Shown here in pieces: positions 36,911-44,846 of a stretch of DNA of 64,000 nt. The stretch covers positions 1-64,000 of the forward strand of contig CBFIII010000011.1 in NCBI GenBank assembly GCA_965662645.1, in the 5' to 3' direction. The notes below the pieces were generated by a model. It had not been told where the DNA came from and did no database searches. It saw only the letters and a list, made by a program, of their open reading frames with translations. The first letter of the stretch is position 1. Every line of letters starts with the position of its first letter. The position numbers were made by a program, and so were the translations under genes. The DNA is from UBA5342 sp965662645. Its GTDB lineage: Bacteria; Bacteroidota; Bacteroidia; Bacteroidales; UBA5342.

Positions 36911-36985
36911 GGAGTCGTAAATTGGAAAACATTTTATTATTCGCAGTAAGATGCGAGAAATAAAACTCACGATGTGGGATTTAAA
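36911..36985 (+). repeat. Dispersed intergenic repeat, copy 3 (divergent)
   Basis: Contains ACATTTTATTATTCGCAGTA and AAACTCACGATGTGGGATTT, matching copies 2, 4 and 6 with more substitutions and a poorly conserved left part. It lies in the fabG upstream region, 35 bp before the start codon. Confidence 0.6.
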
Positions 36986-37019
36986 ATATTACCCATTAAC
37001 TAATTAAATTAAATTTATT

Positions 37020-37766
37020 ATGAAATTACTTGAAGGAAAAACGGCTATAGTCACTGGTGCTGCTCGCGGTATAGGTAAAGGTATTGCTCTAGAATTTGCA
37101 AAAGCAGGAGCAAATATCGCTTTCACTGACTTGCGTATTGATGAAATAGCAGAAGCTACAGTAAAAGAAATTGAAGCATTTGGTGTAAAAGCTAAAGGTT
37201 ATGCTTCTGATGCTTCTAAATTTGAAGAAACACAAGAAGTCGTTGACGCCATAGTAAAAGAGTTTGGTAAAGTAGATATCTTGGTCAATAATGCAGGTAT
37301 TACCATGGATAGCCTATTAATGCGCATGTCAGAACAACAGTGGGATGCCGTCATTAACGTTAACTTAAAATCAGTCTTTAATTTCACTAAAGCGATTCAA
37401 CGTTATATGCTAAAACAACGTAGCGGTTCTATCATCAATATGAGCTCTGTGGTTGGTGTAAGCGGTAACGCAGGTCAAGCTAACTATTCGGCTTCAAAAG
37501 CAGGTATGATTGGTTTTACTAAGTCAGTAGCTAAAGAATTAGGATCACGCAATATACGTTGTAATGCTATTGCTCCTGGTTTTATTATTACTGAAATGAC
37601 CGCTAAATTATCAGAAGAAGTCCGCAAACAGTGGGAATCAAGTATTCCATTAAGACGTGGTGGTACTCCCGAAGATATCGCTAAAACATGTGTTTACTTA
37701 GCATCAGATCTCTCGTCTTACGTTACAGGTCAGACTATTCACGTTTGTGGAGGTATGAATATGTAA
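37020..37766 (+). CDS. fabG: 3-oxoacyl-[acyl-carrier-protein] reductase
   Basis: 248 aa. An NADPH-dependent short-chain dehydrogenase that reduces 3-oxoacyl-ACP in fatty-acid elongation. TGAARGIGKGIA (residues 12-23) is the cofactor-binding motif, NNAGIT near 90 and the catalytic Ser-Tyr-Lys set (SSVVG, YSASKAG near 155-161) are present, and the C-terminus GQTIHVCGGMNM fits FabG. It is a single-gene unit between a divergent repeat copy upstream and a strong terminator. The confidence for FabG rather than another SDR rests on the N- and C-terminal signatures. Confidence 0.92.
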   Translation: MKLLEGKTAIVTGAARGIGKGIALEFAKAGANIAFTDLRIDEIAEATVKEIEAFGVKAKGYASDASKFEETQEVVDAIVKEFGKVDILVNNAGITMDSLLMRMSEQQWDAVINVNLKSVFNFTKAIQRYMLKQRSGSIINMSSVVGVSGNAGQANYSASKAGMIGFTKSVAKELGSRNIRCNAIAPGFIITEMTAKLSEEVRKQWESSIPLRRGGTPEDIAKTCVYLASDLSSYVTGQTIHVCGGMNM

Positions 37767-37803
37767 GAACTGTGATCTTTCATATTGCTTAAGAATATTT
37801 TTA

Positions 37804-37844
37804 AAAAGCATCAAATACCTATTAGGGATTTGGTGCTTTTTTTT
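37804..37844 (+). terminator. Rho-independent terminator of fabG
   Basis: AAAAGCATCAAAT and ATTTGGTGCTTTT form a 13-bp stem (one G-T pair) followed by T residues, 38 bp past the stop codon. Confidence 0.88.
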
Positions 37845-38058
37845 ATTTATTTAAAATAGGAATGAACAATTTATAATCTAATATGTTTTTGAAATTGAAC
37901 ATACCATACAAAACTCATTTTCCAAGAAGTCTGAATTTCAAGTGGAAATATACTTTATTGTTCGTAGTCAGCTACTAGAAATGTAATTTACAATGAAGGA
38001 TTTGAGGTGTCGCATTTAAGTTTAAATTTCAGTTGATAAAACTGTGTTTTTTATAAAT

Positions 38059-38508
38059 ATGAAAACATTCAATAACATACAAGAAATTTTAGATTTTGCT
38101 ATTACAGCAAAAGGTCAAGCTATTAAGTTTTACTTGTATTTAGTTGAAAACGCTAAAAACAACGCGACTAAAAAAACATTTTCAGCTCTGATTAATGAAG
38201 AAAAAGAACACGCTAAAAAATTACAAAATATTAATATTGAACATCTTTCATTGTCTAATTCTATTAGTGAAGTCCGTATTTCAGATTATATAAACCCTGA
38301 GGTTGATTATAGGACATTAGATTATGATGAAGTATTAGTCATTGCCATGAATCGTGAAAAACGCGCTTTTATGTTTTACGACAAATTAGCACAAATGGTA
38401 GATGATGATGAAATAAGAAAGATTTTCTCTTCTTTAGCAAAAGAAGAAAGTCAACATAAAAACCAATTTGAAATCGAATACGATGATCTTATGTTGGTTG
38501 ATAATTAG
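38059..38508 (+). CDS. Rubrerythrin/ferritin-like protein
   Basis: 149 aa from the ATG at 38059; a GTG 15 bp upstream would add five residues. Two internally similar helical pairs form a four-helix ferritin-like bundle with metal-ligand motifs EEKEH (near residue 57) and EESQH (near residue 134). The second half has the expected Glu in MNREKRAFMFY. At the equivalent place in the first half the sequence is ITAKGQAIKFY, with Lys18 where a Glu ligand is normally found. There is no C-terminal rubredoxin domain. Family members reduce peroxide or store iron, but with one ligand changed the activity here is uncertain. Confidence 0.75.
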   Translation: MKTFNNIQEILDFAITAKGQAIKFYLYLVENAKNNATKKTFSALINEEKEHAKKLQNINIEHLSLSNSISEVRISDYINPEVDYRTLDYDEVLVIAMNREKRAFMFYDKLAQMVDDDEIRKIFSSLAKEESQHKNQFEIEYDDLMLVDN

Positions 38509-38531
38509 TTTGTTGGGTTAATGAAGAGTGA

Positions 38532-38564
38532 AAAGGACAGTTTCTATGAAGCTGTCCTTTTTTT
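38532..38564 (+). terminator. Rho-independent terminator of the ferritin-like gene
   Basis: AAAGGACAG and CTGTCCTTT form a 9-bp stem around an 11-nt loop. A run of T residues follows. Confidence 0.88.
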
Positions 38565-38862
38565 GTATGTCCGGTATGGTAATAAGCTTACAGAGTGCAA
38601 GTCTTTATGTGCCGAGTTGATAGGAAACATTAGTGATTGGCAAGGGTGTCAGTGGTGACTCTGAATCTGAAGAAAGCTATTTGCAAACTTGAAGTATTGG
38701 TTCATTTTGAATTATGCCAAAATGAACGACTAGGGTATGGGGCTATGGTCACTAAGCTTGTCGAATGTGTCAAAGCACTAAACGAAAAAAAGAGTATTGT
38801 CTATCTTGTTGAGAAACAAATACGAATAGAAATATATTATCCACACAAAATGATTTAGAGCC
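38565..38862. mobile_element. MITE-like element, hairpin module copy 4 (degenerate)
   Basis: The right terminus CCACACAAAATGATTTAGAG (38841-38860) matches that of copy 1. Inside, GTTCATTTTG (38700-38709) and CAAAATGAAC (38718-38727) form a perfect 10-bp stem at the position held by the CTTACTTTTTGC hairpin in copy 1: the sequence differs but pairing is kept. AGGGTATGGGGCT follows as in the other copies, then a CACTAAGCTTGTCGAATGTG segment of a recalled dispersed motif. The left end is unclear and merges with the preceding terminator. The 73-codon frame inside is not a gene. Confidence 0.5.
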
Positions 38863-38879
38863 AAAAATAAGGTTGCTTA

Positions 38880-38976
38880 GTCAACAACTTCGGGGCAAAC
38901 CCAGAGGCATTTAGTTGAAGAATATTTTATTATTCGCAGCAAGCTACGGAGAATTAAACCCACAATGTGGGGTTAA
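38880..38976 (+). repeat. Dispersed ~95-bp intergenic repeat, copy 4
   Basis: A full-length copy: CAACAACTTCGGGGCA, CAGAGGCATTTAGTTGAAGA, TTATTATTCGCAGCAAGCTA and GAATTAAACCCACAATGTGG. It ends 11 bp from the stop codon of the STN-domain gene on the opposite strand. Confidence 0.75.
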
Positions 38977-38987
38977 AAAAAATAGAC

Positions 38988-40499
38988 TTATTTCTCCTCC
39001 TCCATCATAAAACCAGACGTGTAAAAAGCCTCCATAATTTCCTGTTCAGGAAGGATTATATTATCATTCCTCCAAAAGGCTTCAGGTGAGAATTCGATGG
39101 TTTCACTAAAAATACTGTTCGTTTTATATCGCTGTTGACTTTTATCTCTGTGTTTTTTCGTTAGATCGATATTTGTTACCACCATTTCAAAGATGGTGTT
39201 AAACGATTTGTAACGCCAATTCTTTGTTTGTTTAGCTTTTATTGTGATGTCACCCCTGATATAATTGAGATGATATAATCCATCTAATAGTTGATATTCG
39301 ACTCTGTATAGATAGCGTTCGGGTTTCGCTTTCGTATGTCGATCTTTTTTTAAGATTAAGCTATAACGATTTTCTTTGATATATGCCGTGGCGTATTCAA
39401 ATTCGGCTCCTAAGAGAATAAAGTCTTCAAAAGAGATGTAAAGTTCGCCTTCAAATTCAGCTTCAGAATTATTTCCTAATGGTGAAAAATGAAGAATATA
39501 AACCCATTGATCTTTCCAGGATTGAATGTCACTTATCTGATAGCGATAGACTGCAGATCCTTTTGCGGATAAAAAATCAGTAGGGTATTGAGCAATGTCT
39601 AGATATTGAGCTGCTTCAGTACCCCCCTTGAGTTTTAAGATAATGCTATCGCGTAGCGATGGTTTAGTACTAAATTTTCGTGCTTTTTTTAGTGCTAAAT
39701 CATCTTTCCGTATGCCATTGCTTCTAGGGGAGAACGCATCGAATAGGGCTTCGCTATAACTGAGTTGTTCCTTGTTACGATAGGCTATTTCTCGGTAAAA
39801 GGCAGCATAACCATAAGAGCTACGGCGGTACTTACTCTTGAGGTTTTCAATCGCATTTTCTAGAATATAGCGACTGTCTATGCTACGTACCATCACTTCT
39901 TGTAAAGAGATGCTAGCAGGGGATAAATAAATTGTTTTCTTGTTTTTTAAATCATTAAAAAAAAGTGTTTTGGAGTGGTATCCTAAACAGGAAATAGTAA
40001 TTGATTTATTTGTGAGAATGGGTGATATGTGTATCGAAAATATGCCATTCGCATTTGCGGAAGTGCCTTGCATTGTACTATTTATTCGTATTGATGCATT
40101 AGGGATTGGGTGCTGTGTTATGCTATCCAAAATCGTTGCAGATAAATGAAAGTTATCCGGTTTTTCATTCTCTACGAGTTCCAATTTAGAGTGATTATTG
40201 AGAATAATTTGATTCTTAAAATTATGATATTCTATACTATCGCCCATAAAGTGTACAATGAAATCTTTCACATTACCCACGAATGCTTGGGTAATGATTT
40301 TATTTTCATCATTAAACAAGTCCGAAGGATAGGAGAAATAACAAGAGCATTGTTTAGAAACCTGTTCTAATAGCTCCTTGAGGGAAGCTTCTTGCGCTTC
40401 TATCTTTAGGGATTTAGACAAATGATCTTTGCTTTGTGAATACAAACACAAAGAAAATAAGCATAGTATAATTGCTATTATGTGTTTTCTTTTTACCAT
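38988..40499 (-). CDS. STN + carboxypeptidase-regulatory-like domain protein of an ECF/FecR locus
   Basis: 503 aa with a signal peptide (IIAIILCLFSLCLYSQ). Residues about 28-100 look like an STN domain (KIEAQEASLKELLEQVSKQC), the part of TonB transducers that contacts FecR anti-sigma factors. A CarboxypepD_reg-like domain follows (ATILDSITQHPIPNASIRIN, about 118-200), then a 300-residue region shared with the protein at 42061-43332 (FYREIAYRNKEQLSYSEAL, YLYRVEYQLLDGLYHLNYIR). No TonB plug or 22-strand barrel is present, unlike SusC/FecA. The gene follows fecR-like 40540-41388 by 40 bp, so it probably is the signal input or output of that pair (inference). Confidence 0.75.
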   Translation of the reverse strand: MVKRKHIIAIILCLFSLCLYSQSKDHLSKSLKIEAQEASLKELLEQVSKQCSCYFSYPSDLFNDENKIITQAFVGNVKDFIVHFMGDSIEYHNFKNQIILNNHSKLELVENEKPDNFHLSATILDSITQHPIPNASIRINSTMQGTSANANGIFSIHISPILTNKSITISCLGYHSKTLFFNDLKNKKTIYLSPASISLQEVMVRSIDSRYILENAIENLKSKYRRSSYGYAAFYREIAYRNKEQLSYSEALFDAFSPRSNGIRKDDLALKKARKFSTKPSLRDSIILKLKGGTEAAQYLDIAQYPTDFLSAKGSAVYRYQISDIQSWKDQWVYILHFSPLGNNSEAEFEGELYISFEDFILLGAEFEYATAYIKENRYSLILKKDRHTKAKPERYLYRVEYQLLDGLYHLNYIRGDITIKAKQTKNWRYKSFNTIFEMVVTNIDLTKKHRDKSQQRYKTNSIFSETIEFSPEAFWRNDNIILPEQEIMEAFYTSGFMMEEEK

Positions 40500-40539
40500 C
40501 TAGTATTTGAGTACAATAGCTCTTTTGTGCGTAGATTAT

Positions 40540-41388
40540 TTATTTTTCAGAAAGGATATAAGTTCCATTATCAGTTCGTTTCTCCAAATTTAAGGTTAAA
40601 CAAATGCTGCTGAGTACTTCATCAATATTTAAACCTTCCAAGGTGGTGGAGATGTGTAGAGCATTCAAATTCTCAGTTTGCATCTTGACAGGGATATGAT
40701 AGGTCTTTTCGATGACCTCAAGTACTTCTTTAAGAGGGCTATTGATGAAGACCAGTTTTTGTTCGTACCATGATAAATAATTGGGGTCTAGTTGCGTAAT
40801 TGTTGTTTTGATAGGCTGTCCATTTAAGTATAAAAGAGCTTCATCTTTTTCGAGAATTACGGGTTTTATACCGGCTTTGCTGACTTTTACTTTTCCACTT
40901 TTTACTACGACTTCTATGTCTTTGCTCTCTTGTTTCTTTCTGACGTTAAATGAGGTACCGAGTACTGTTACATTGGTTTTACCTGCTTTAATTCTAAAAG
41001 GACGTGCTTTGTCGGGGGTTATTTCAAAAAAGCTCTCTCCATCTAATCTCAATAAACGTTTATGCCCCATGTCTTTTGCAAAAACGATGTGGGCGTTTTT
41101 ATTTAAGGTAACATTAGACCCATCTGGCAGTTGTACTACCATTGGTGTATTGCTTTCATTGGTGATGCGTTCGTAGGAATCCCATAACAATAGTGTGAAA
41201 ATACACAACACAGCGACAGCTGTCATAGCACTTGCTCGGCGCAATAATTGGTGACGCTTAGTTTGTTTCACTTTATGCTTCACTATAGAGTAAGCAGCTT
41301 GAGTGTCAAATTCTTCTATGGAATTAAACTCTTTGATTATATGTTCCGTCTCTTGAAGTGTCATTTTAGTTCTTATTAACTTTTTCAA
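40540..41388 (-). CDS. FecR-family anti-sigma factor
   Basis: 282 aa. A cytoplasmic N-terminal part is followed by one membrane helix near residues 52-70 (AMTAVAVLCIFTLLLWDS). The periplasmic FecR domain contains VVQLPDGSNVTLNKNAHIVF and VTVLGTSFNVRKKQE near 155. A DUF4974-like C-terminal domain (PLKEVLEVIEKTYHIPVKMQ) contacts the STN domain of transducers. The first 8 codons overlap the sigma gene; starting at the second Met (41364, MTLQETEH) leaves a 1-bp gap instead. Either way translation is coupled to the sigma factor. Confidence 0.92.
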   Translation of the reverse strand: MKKLIRTKMTLQETEHIIKEFNSIEEFDTQAAYSIVKHKVKQTKRHQLLRRASAMTAVAVLCIFTLLLWDSYERITNESNTPMVVQLPDGSNVTLNKNAHIVFAKDMGHKRLLRLDGESFFEITPDKARPFRIKAGKTNVTVLGTSFNVRKKQESKDIEVVVKSGKVKVSKAGIKPVILEKDEALLYLNGQPIKTTITQLDPNYLSWYEQKLVFINSPLKEVLEVIEKTYHIPVKMQTENLNALHISTTLEGLNIDEVLSSICLTLNLEKRTDNGTYILSEK

Positions 41389-41899
41389 ATCGTATTCTAA
41401 AAGCTTTTAACGCTTTACTGATATGTGCCTCTACCGTTTTTACCGATATATTTAGTTGTTCTGCAATGCTTTTATATCTTAAGCCATCAGTCCTGCTTAG
41501 GAGGTAAATCTCTTTTGTTTTTTCAGGTAAAGCCTCTAATTCTTGTTGATAGGCCAGGTACATTTCATTTATTATCATCCCGTCTTCTGGGCTGGGATAA
41601 TGCTGCTTTTGATGTTTAATTTCAGATTTGTAGCGTTCGTGTACTGTGTTATGTTTTATGATATGAAGTGAGCGTTTATATACACTAGCGTAGAGGTATG
41701 CTTTGAGGTGTTCAATCGAAAGACCCTGTTTGTTCTCCCAAAGTTTGATGAAGATATCTTGAACGAGCTCTTCACTTTGTTCTTTGCTTTTTACAATTTT
41801 ATTGGCGTAAGCACACAGTGGCGCATAGTAACATGTAAAGAGGGTTTTATACTCTTCATCCGTACTATGCTTATTCCAGGTGTTGCTAATGTTTGCCAT
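41366..41899 (-). CDS. ECF-type RNA polymerase sigma factor
   Basis: 177 aa. Region 2 is at about residues 20-85 (YYAPLCAYANKIVKSKEQSE, ELVQDIFIKLWE). Region 4 at about 120-170 (ALPEKTKEIYLLSRTDGLRY, AEQLNISVKTVEAHISKALK) is the -35-binding helix-turn-helix. This matches the FecI-like group of Bacteroidota, which is held by a FecR partner until a surface signal arrives. It heads a sigma-FecR-STN operon on the minus strand. Likely targets include its own operon, and perhaps the upstream paralogue gene at 42061-43332. Confidence 0.95.
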   Translation of the reverse strand: MANISNTWNKHSTDEEYKTLFTCYYAPLCAYANKIVKSKEQSEELVQDIFIKLWENKQGLSIEHLKAYLYASVYKRSLHIIKHNTVHERYKSEIKHQKQHYPSPEDGMIINEMYLAYQQELEALPEKTKEIYLLSRTDGLRYKSIAEQLNISVKTVEAHISKALKAFRIRFEKVNKN

Positions 41900-41954
41900 A
41901 AAAATTAACCTAGGGTAGTCCTGTTGTTTTCAGCATGGAAATATATGAATTTTA

Positions 41955-42012
41955 ATTGAATCCCACATAGTGGGTTTTATTTTTCGCAGTTTGCAGCGAA
42001 TGAAAAAGTGTT
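41955..42012 (-). repeat. Dispersed intergenic repeat, copy 5 (shortened)
   Basis: Reverse orientation: GAATCCCACATAGTGGGTTT followed by TTTCGCAGTTTGCAGCGAAT. Only the palindromic end and the first half are recognisable. It lies between the sigma gene start and the preceding gene's stop codon. Confidence 0.6.
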
Positions 42013-42060
42013 TCGAATTGATACTCAGTCTGTTTGCAGCAGGGTAGTTCATTTATTAAA

Positions 42061-43332
42061 TTATTTTATGTTTTCCATGTTTTTGGCTATTTTCCTTATG
42101 GCAGAGTGAATCGATTTTTCAGGTTCTATTACATTGTATTTGCCCCAAAAGTCCTTATCATAAAAGCCCTCAACGGTTTCATTCATAATTGCTTGTTGTT
42201 TTAAGCGTTCATCTCGAGCAAAGGATTTTTCAATTAAGGGTGCTCTATTGGTAATTGCCATTTCGGAAGAAATAGTATAGAAGTTATTGAATAAGCGTTT
42301 TTTCCAATCGATTTTAAATTCGATTTCTCCTCTGGCATAACTGTAATACCACTTGTCCCCTTGGCGACGATAATTAACGATATAATGCGCATACATTGGT
42401 ATTGCATCACAGCTGAAAGGTTTGTGTTTGATAAGCATTGCACTCGCTAGAGTTTCGTTTGTGGTGTTTAGGCTAAAGGTGATATTCGAGATGGCCATTG
42501 TTTGGGCGTGTACGTATAAGGTGCCATAAAACATGGGATCGTTGATGCTTTCCTTTTGCTTAAATGAGAGAACTATATGTAATTCCCCATTTATCTTTGT
42601 GAAGTTTTCGAAGGTGTAATTATAAACATCTTGAACCTCGGGTGACAGGATGCTATAGGGATATTTAATGACATCCATAGCGAGGGTGGAGTGCGCGCCA
42701 CCTTGCAGTTTGAATAGGAGGGTGTCCATTTTTGAAACATTCATGCCTTTTCGTCCTTTAAGGATGCGAATTTGGTCTTTGCGTGTATTGGAATATGCTG
42801 TTTTGTTAATTTCTACGACAGCTTCAGCTAGGGCGGTGTATTGGCGTCCTTTTTTTATAGTTTCTCGGTAAAAGCCCGTCATGAGTTGTCCCTCAGTGCT
42901 GTAGTTTTTCTCTCTGTTTTTGAGAATGTTATTTATAATGATTTGTGGTTTGTCTGGAAAAACGTTTATCTCATCGAGTTTTAGGGAGACCGCTTCCAGA
43001 GCGATCTCTAAGTTGTTATGTTTTTTTATATCTCTTACCAGAATCTCATAATTTTGGTGTCCTACATAAGAGACGATTAAAACATCATTGTCGGCCATAG
43101 GTGGTAGCTTTAACATAAAGTGTCCTTCGCTATTGCTTACCGTAGCCAAATTGGTGTTTTTTAGACCAATGGTGGCAAACATTAAAGGGGTACTGGTGCT
43201 TTTTTCTATCACTTTGCCTTTAATAATTAGTATTGCGGAATCGCTTGTTTGGGCTGCATCTTTTGCATAACTAAAGGTGCTTATGCATAGCATTATCAAT
43301 AGCCATAGGAGGGGAGAATGAGAATTTTTCAT
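42061..43332 (-). CDS. Secreted carboxypeptidase-regulatory-like protein, paralogue of 38988-40499
   Basis: 423 aa with a signal peptide (LLWLLIMLCISTFSYAKDA). A CarboxypepD_reg-like domain lies at about residues 32-115 (IKGKVIEKSTSTPLMFATIG), with no STN domain. The remaining 300 residues align with the STN protein two genes downstream: FYRETIKKGRQYTALAEAVV versus FYREIAYRNKEQLSYSEAL, KLQGGAHSTLAMDVIKYP versus KLKGGTEAAQYLDIAQYP, and the C-terminal FWGKYNVIEPE versus FWRNDNIILPE. It probably sits in the periplasm or at the outer membrane. It is separated from the sigma gene by a repeat copy, so cotranscription is uncertain. Confidence 0.75.
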   Translation of the reverse strand: MKNSHSPLLWLLIMLCISTFSYAKDAAQTSDSAILIIKGKVIEKSTSTPLMFATIGLKNTNLATVSNSEGHFMLKLPPMADNDVLIVSYVGHQNYEILVRDIKKHNNLEIALEAVSLKLDEINVFPDKPQIIINNILKNREKNYSTEGQLMTGFYRETIKKGRQYTALAEAVVEINKTAYSNTRKDQIRILKGRKGMNVSKMDTLLFKLQGGAHSTLAMDVIKYPYSILSPEVQDVYNYTFENFTKINGELHIVLSFKQKESINDPMFYGTLYVHAQTMAISNITFSLNTTNETLASAMLIKHKPFSCDAIPMYAHYIVNYRRQGDKWYYSYARGEIEFKIDWKKRLFNNFYTISSEMAITNRAPLIEKSFARDERLKQQAIMNETVEGFYDKDFWGKYNVIEPEKSIHSAIRKIAKNMENIK

Positions 43333-43650
43333 CGTTTTAAATTTATTAGATTAATAAAACCTTGTTCTATATCTAAGACCCCTTGAATTGCTTTTACCCT
43401 ATGTTAATATCTCTTTTTATTTATAAGTTTCTTAAAAAGAAAGGATTAATGGGGGGCTTTCTCTTGGTTAATGTGGTGTTATTTCTAGTATTATAAAACA
43501 CTAGAAACAAGCATAACAAAGGATTTTGATAGTTTAGCGAATTAGAAATCTATGAAGTTAATGATAAAGCTCCACGAAAAAGGCTAAACCGTAATTTTGT
43601 TTTTAGTGGTCTTATTTTGATTATTTTAAATCACAAGATAAGTGTTTTAT
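43333..43650. other. Intergenic region without recognisable gene
   Basis: AT-rich spacer upstream of the 42061-43332 gene. I see no ORF with recognisable content and no member of the window's repeat families. It ends at the stop codon of the panB remnant. Confidence 0.45.
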
Positions 43651-43860
43651 TTAGTATAATTCTCTTTTGTTAGGGAAACCTTCAGATTTAACATCTTTGA
43701 TGTAATTGTTTATGTCTCCCTTTCTCTCGGTAAAGAGGTTGTGGTAACGACGCAAGAAACGCGGAATAAACTCTTGATTTATACCTAACATATCGTAAAT
43801 GACCAATACTTGACCATAGCAAACATTACTTACCCTTATGTCAATAATAGGAATGAAGAC
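43651..43860 (-). pseudogene. panB: Remnant of panB (ketopantoate hydroxymethyltransferase), C-terminal end only
   Basis: Read on the minus strand, the frame ending at the stop 43651-43653 gives GQVLVIYDMLGINQEFIPRF, then LRRYHNLF and YIKDVKSEGFPNKRELY, which is the conserved C-terminus of Bacteroidota PanB. Just before it, IPIIDIRVSNVCYGQ stands where intact PanB has IPxIGIGAGxxCDGQ. The glycines are replaced by Asp, Arg and Ser through changes that look like G-to-A transitions. An in-frame stop (TAG) occurs one codon before the fragment, and the upstream homology is lost. No start codon or N-terminal two-thirds remains. I infer a decayed gene; panB may exist intact elsewhere. Confidence 0.8.
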
Positions 43861-44002
43861 TTTCTATTGTCATCATTTTTTTTAGATCTGGAAAAAGAAA
43901 AACGACCTCCAGAGAAAACAAACGGTTCCCTTTTATCTAAAAAAATAGATATTAATAAATCCAATAAATAAGCAGATGTGAGTGGGACAAAATAATAAAG
44001 CG

Positions 44003-44010
44003 TACTTTTG
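44003..44010 (+). promoter_or_regulatory. -7 box of the pseudouridine synthase gene
   Basis: TACTTTTG (TAnnTTTG), 30 bp upstream of the ATG at 44041. Confidence 0.55.
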
Positions 44011-44040
44011 TCGCCACAAAAAAAATAAAAAATAAACGCT

Positions 44041-44784
44041 ATGGCTATAATCAACCCTCCATTCAAATTACCACCAAGAAAACATGTCCCAAAGGGATTG
44101 AGTATTGTCTATGAAGATCGTGACATTATTGTGGTGAATAAAATAAATGGTCTATTGACGATGGGCACCGATAGTGAGAAAGAAAAAACAGCTTATTATC
44201 TCTTACAGAATTATGTAAAAAAAGGGAACACTAGCTCTAATGCAAGAGTTTTTATTGTTCATCGTTTAGATAGAGATACTTCGGGTTTAATCGTTTTTGC
44301 AAAAGATGAAAAAAGTAAACGTTACCTTCAAGATGAATGGCATAATTTCAGTAAAACATATTGTGCTGTAGTTCAGGGAGTATTGGCTGAAAAAGAAGGA
44401 GTATTAACCTCTTATCTAACAGAAAACAAGGGGTATATTGTATATGCCGTGAAAGATGCGGAGATGGGTAAAGAGGCCAAAACAGGTTATAAGGTAATGA
44501 AAGAATCTGCGACCAACAGCTTGGTTGAAATAAAACTATATACTGGACGAAAACATCAGATACGTGTTCAGTTTGCTGAAAATGGTCACCCTATAGTTGG
44601 AGATCGCGTCTATGGACAAAAAACACCAGGCATAAAACGATTAGCTCTTCATTCTTTGTCGCTGACCATAAAACATCCTTTTTCGCATAAGGAGATCACT
44701 TTTCAATCTGAAGTCCCGGGTTATTTTAAATCTTTGGTGAAAAACAGAGAAAATACTTCAGATCAGAATCCCCATCAGAAATAA
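44041..44784 (+). CDS. RluA-family RNA pseudouridine synthase
   Basis: 247 aa. IVYEDRDIIVVNKINGLLTM (residues 22-41) and HRLDRDTSGLIVFAK (near 78-92) with the catalytic Asp place it in the RluA/RluC/RluD family. TGRKHQIRVQFAENGHPIVG near 166-185 is the second signature. It lacks the N-terminal S4 domain found in RluC/RluD, so the substrate (rRNA or tRNA uridine) cannot be named. It is divergent from the panB remnant. Confidence 0.9.
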   Translation: MAIINPPFKLPPRKHVPKGLSIVYEDRDIIVVNKINGLLTMGTDSEKEKTAYYLLQNYVKKGNTSSNARVFIVHRLDRDTSGLIVFAKDEKSKRYLQDEWHNFSKTYCAVVQGVLAEKEGVLTSYLTENKGYIVYAVKDAEMGKEAKTGYKVMKESATNSLVEIKLYTGRKHQIRVQFAENGHPIVGDRVYGQKTPGIKRLALHSLSLTIKHPFSHKEITFQSEVPGYFKSLVKNRENTSDQNPHQK

Positions 44785-44805
44785 CGATAATATTTGACAA
44801 CAAGT

Positions 44806-44846
44806 TCTTTAGCGTTATCGATGTAACATCATTATAACGCTAAAGA
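44806..44846. repeat. Long perfect intergenic inverted repeat
   Basis: TCTTTAGCGTTAT (44806-44818) and ATAACGCTAAAGA (44834-44846) pair over 13 bp without mismatch. The 15-nt loop contains a second GATG/CATC stem. It lies 22 bp after the pseudouridine synthase stop codon. There is no T tract on either strand, so it is not a standard terminator. An operator or a 3'-end-stabilising hairpin is possible. Confidence 0.5.

Noticed and set aside
38637..38858. A 73-codon open frame between the ferritin-like gene and the STN gene.
   Set aside because: It lies wholly inside the MITE-like copy 4, crosses its hairpin and right terminus, and shows no domain.
43836..44066. A 76-codon minus-strand frame overlapping the start of the pseudouridine synthase gene.
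   Set aside because: It starts inside the other gene, overlaps its promoter and the panB remnant in a different frame, and its hydrophobic stretch comes from AT-rich sequence.
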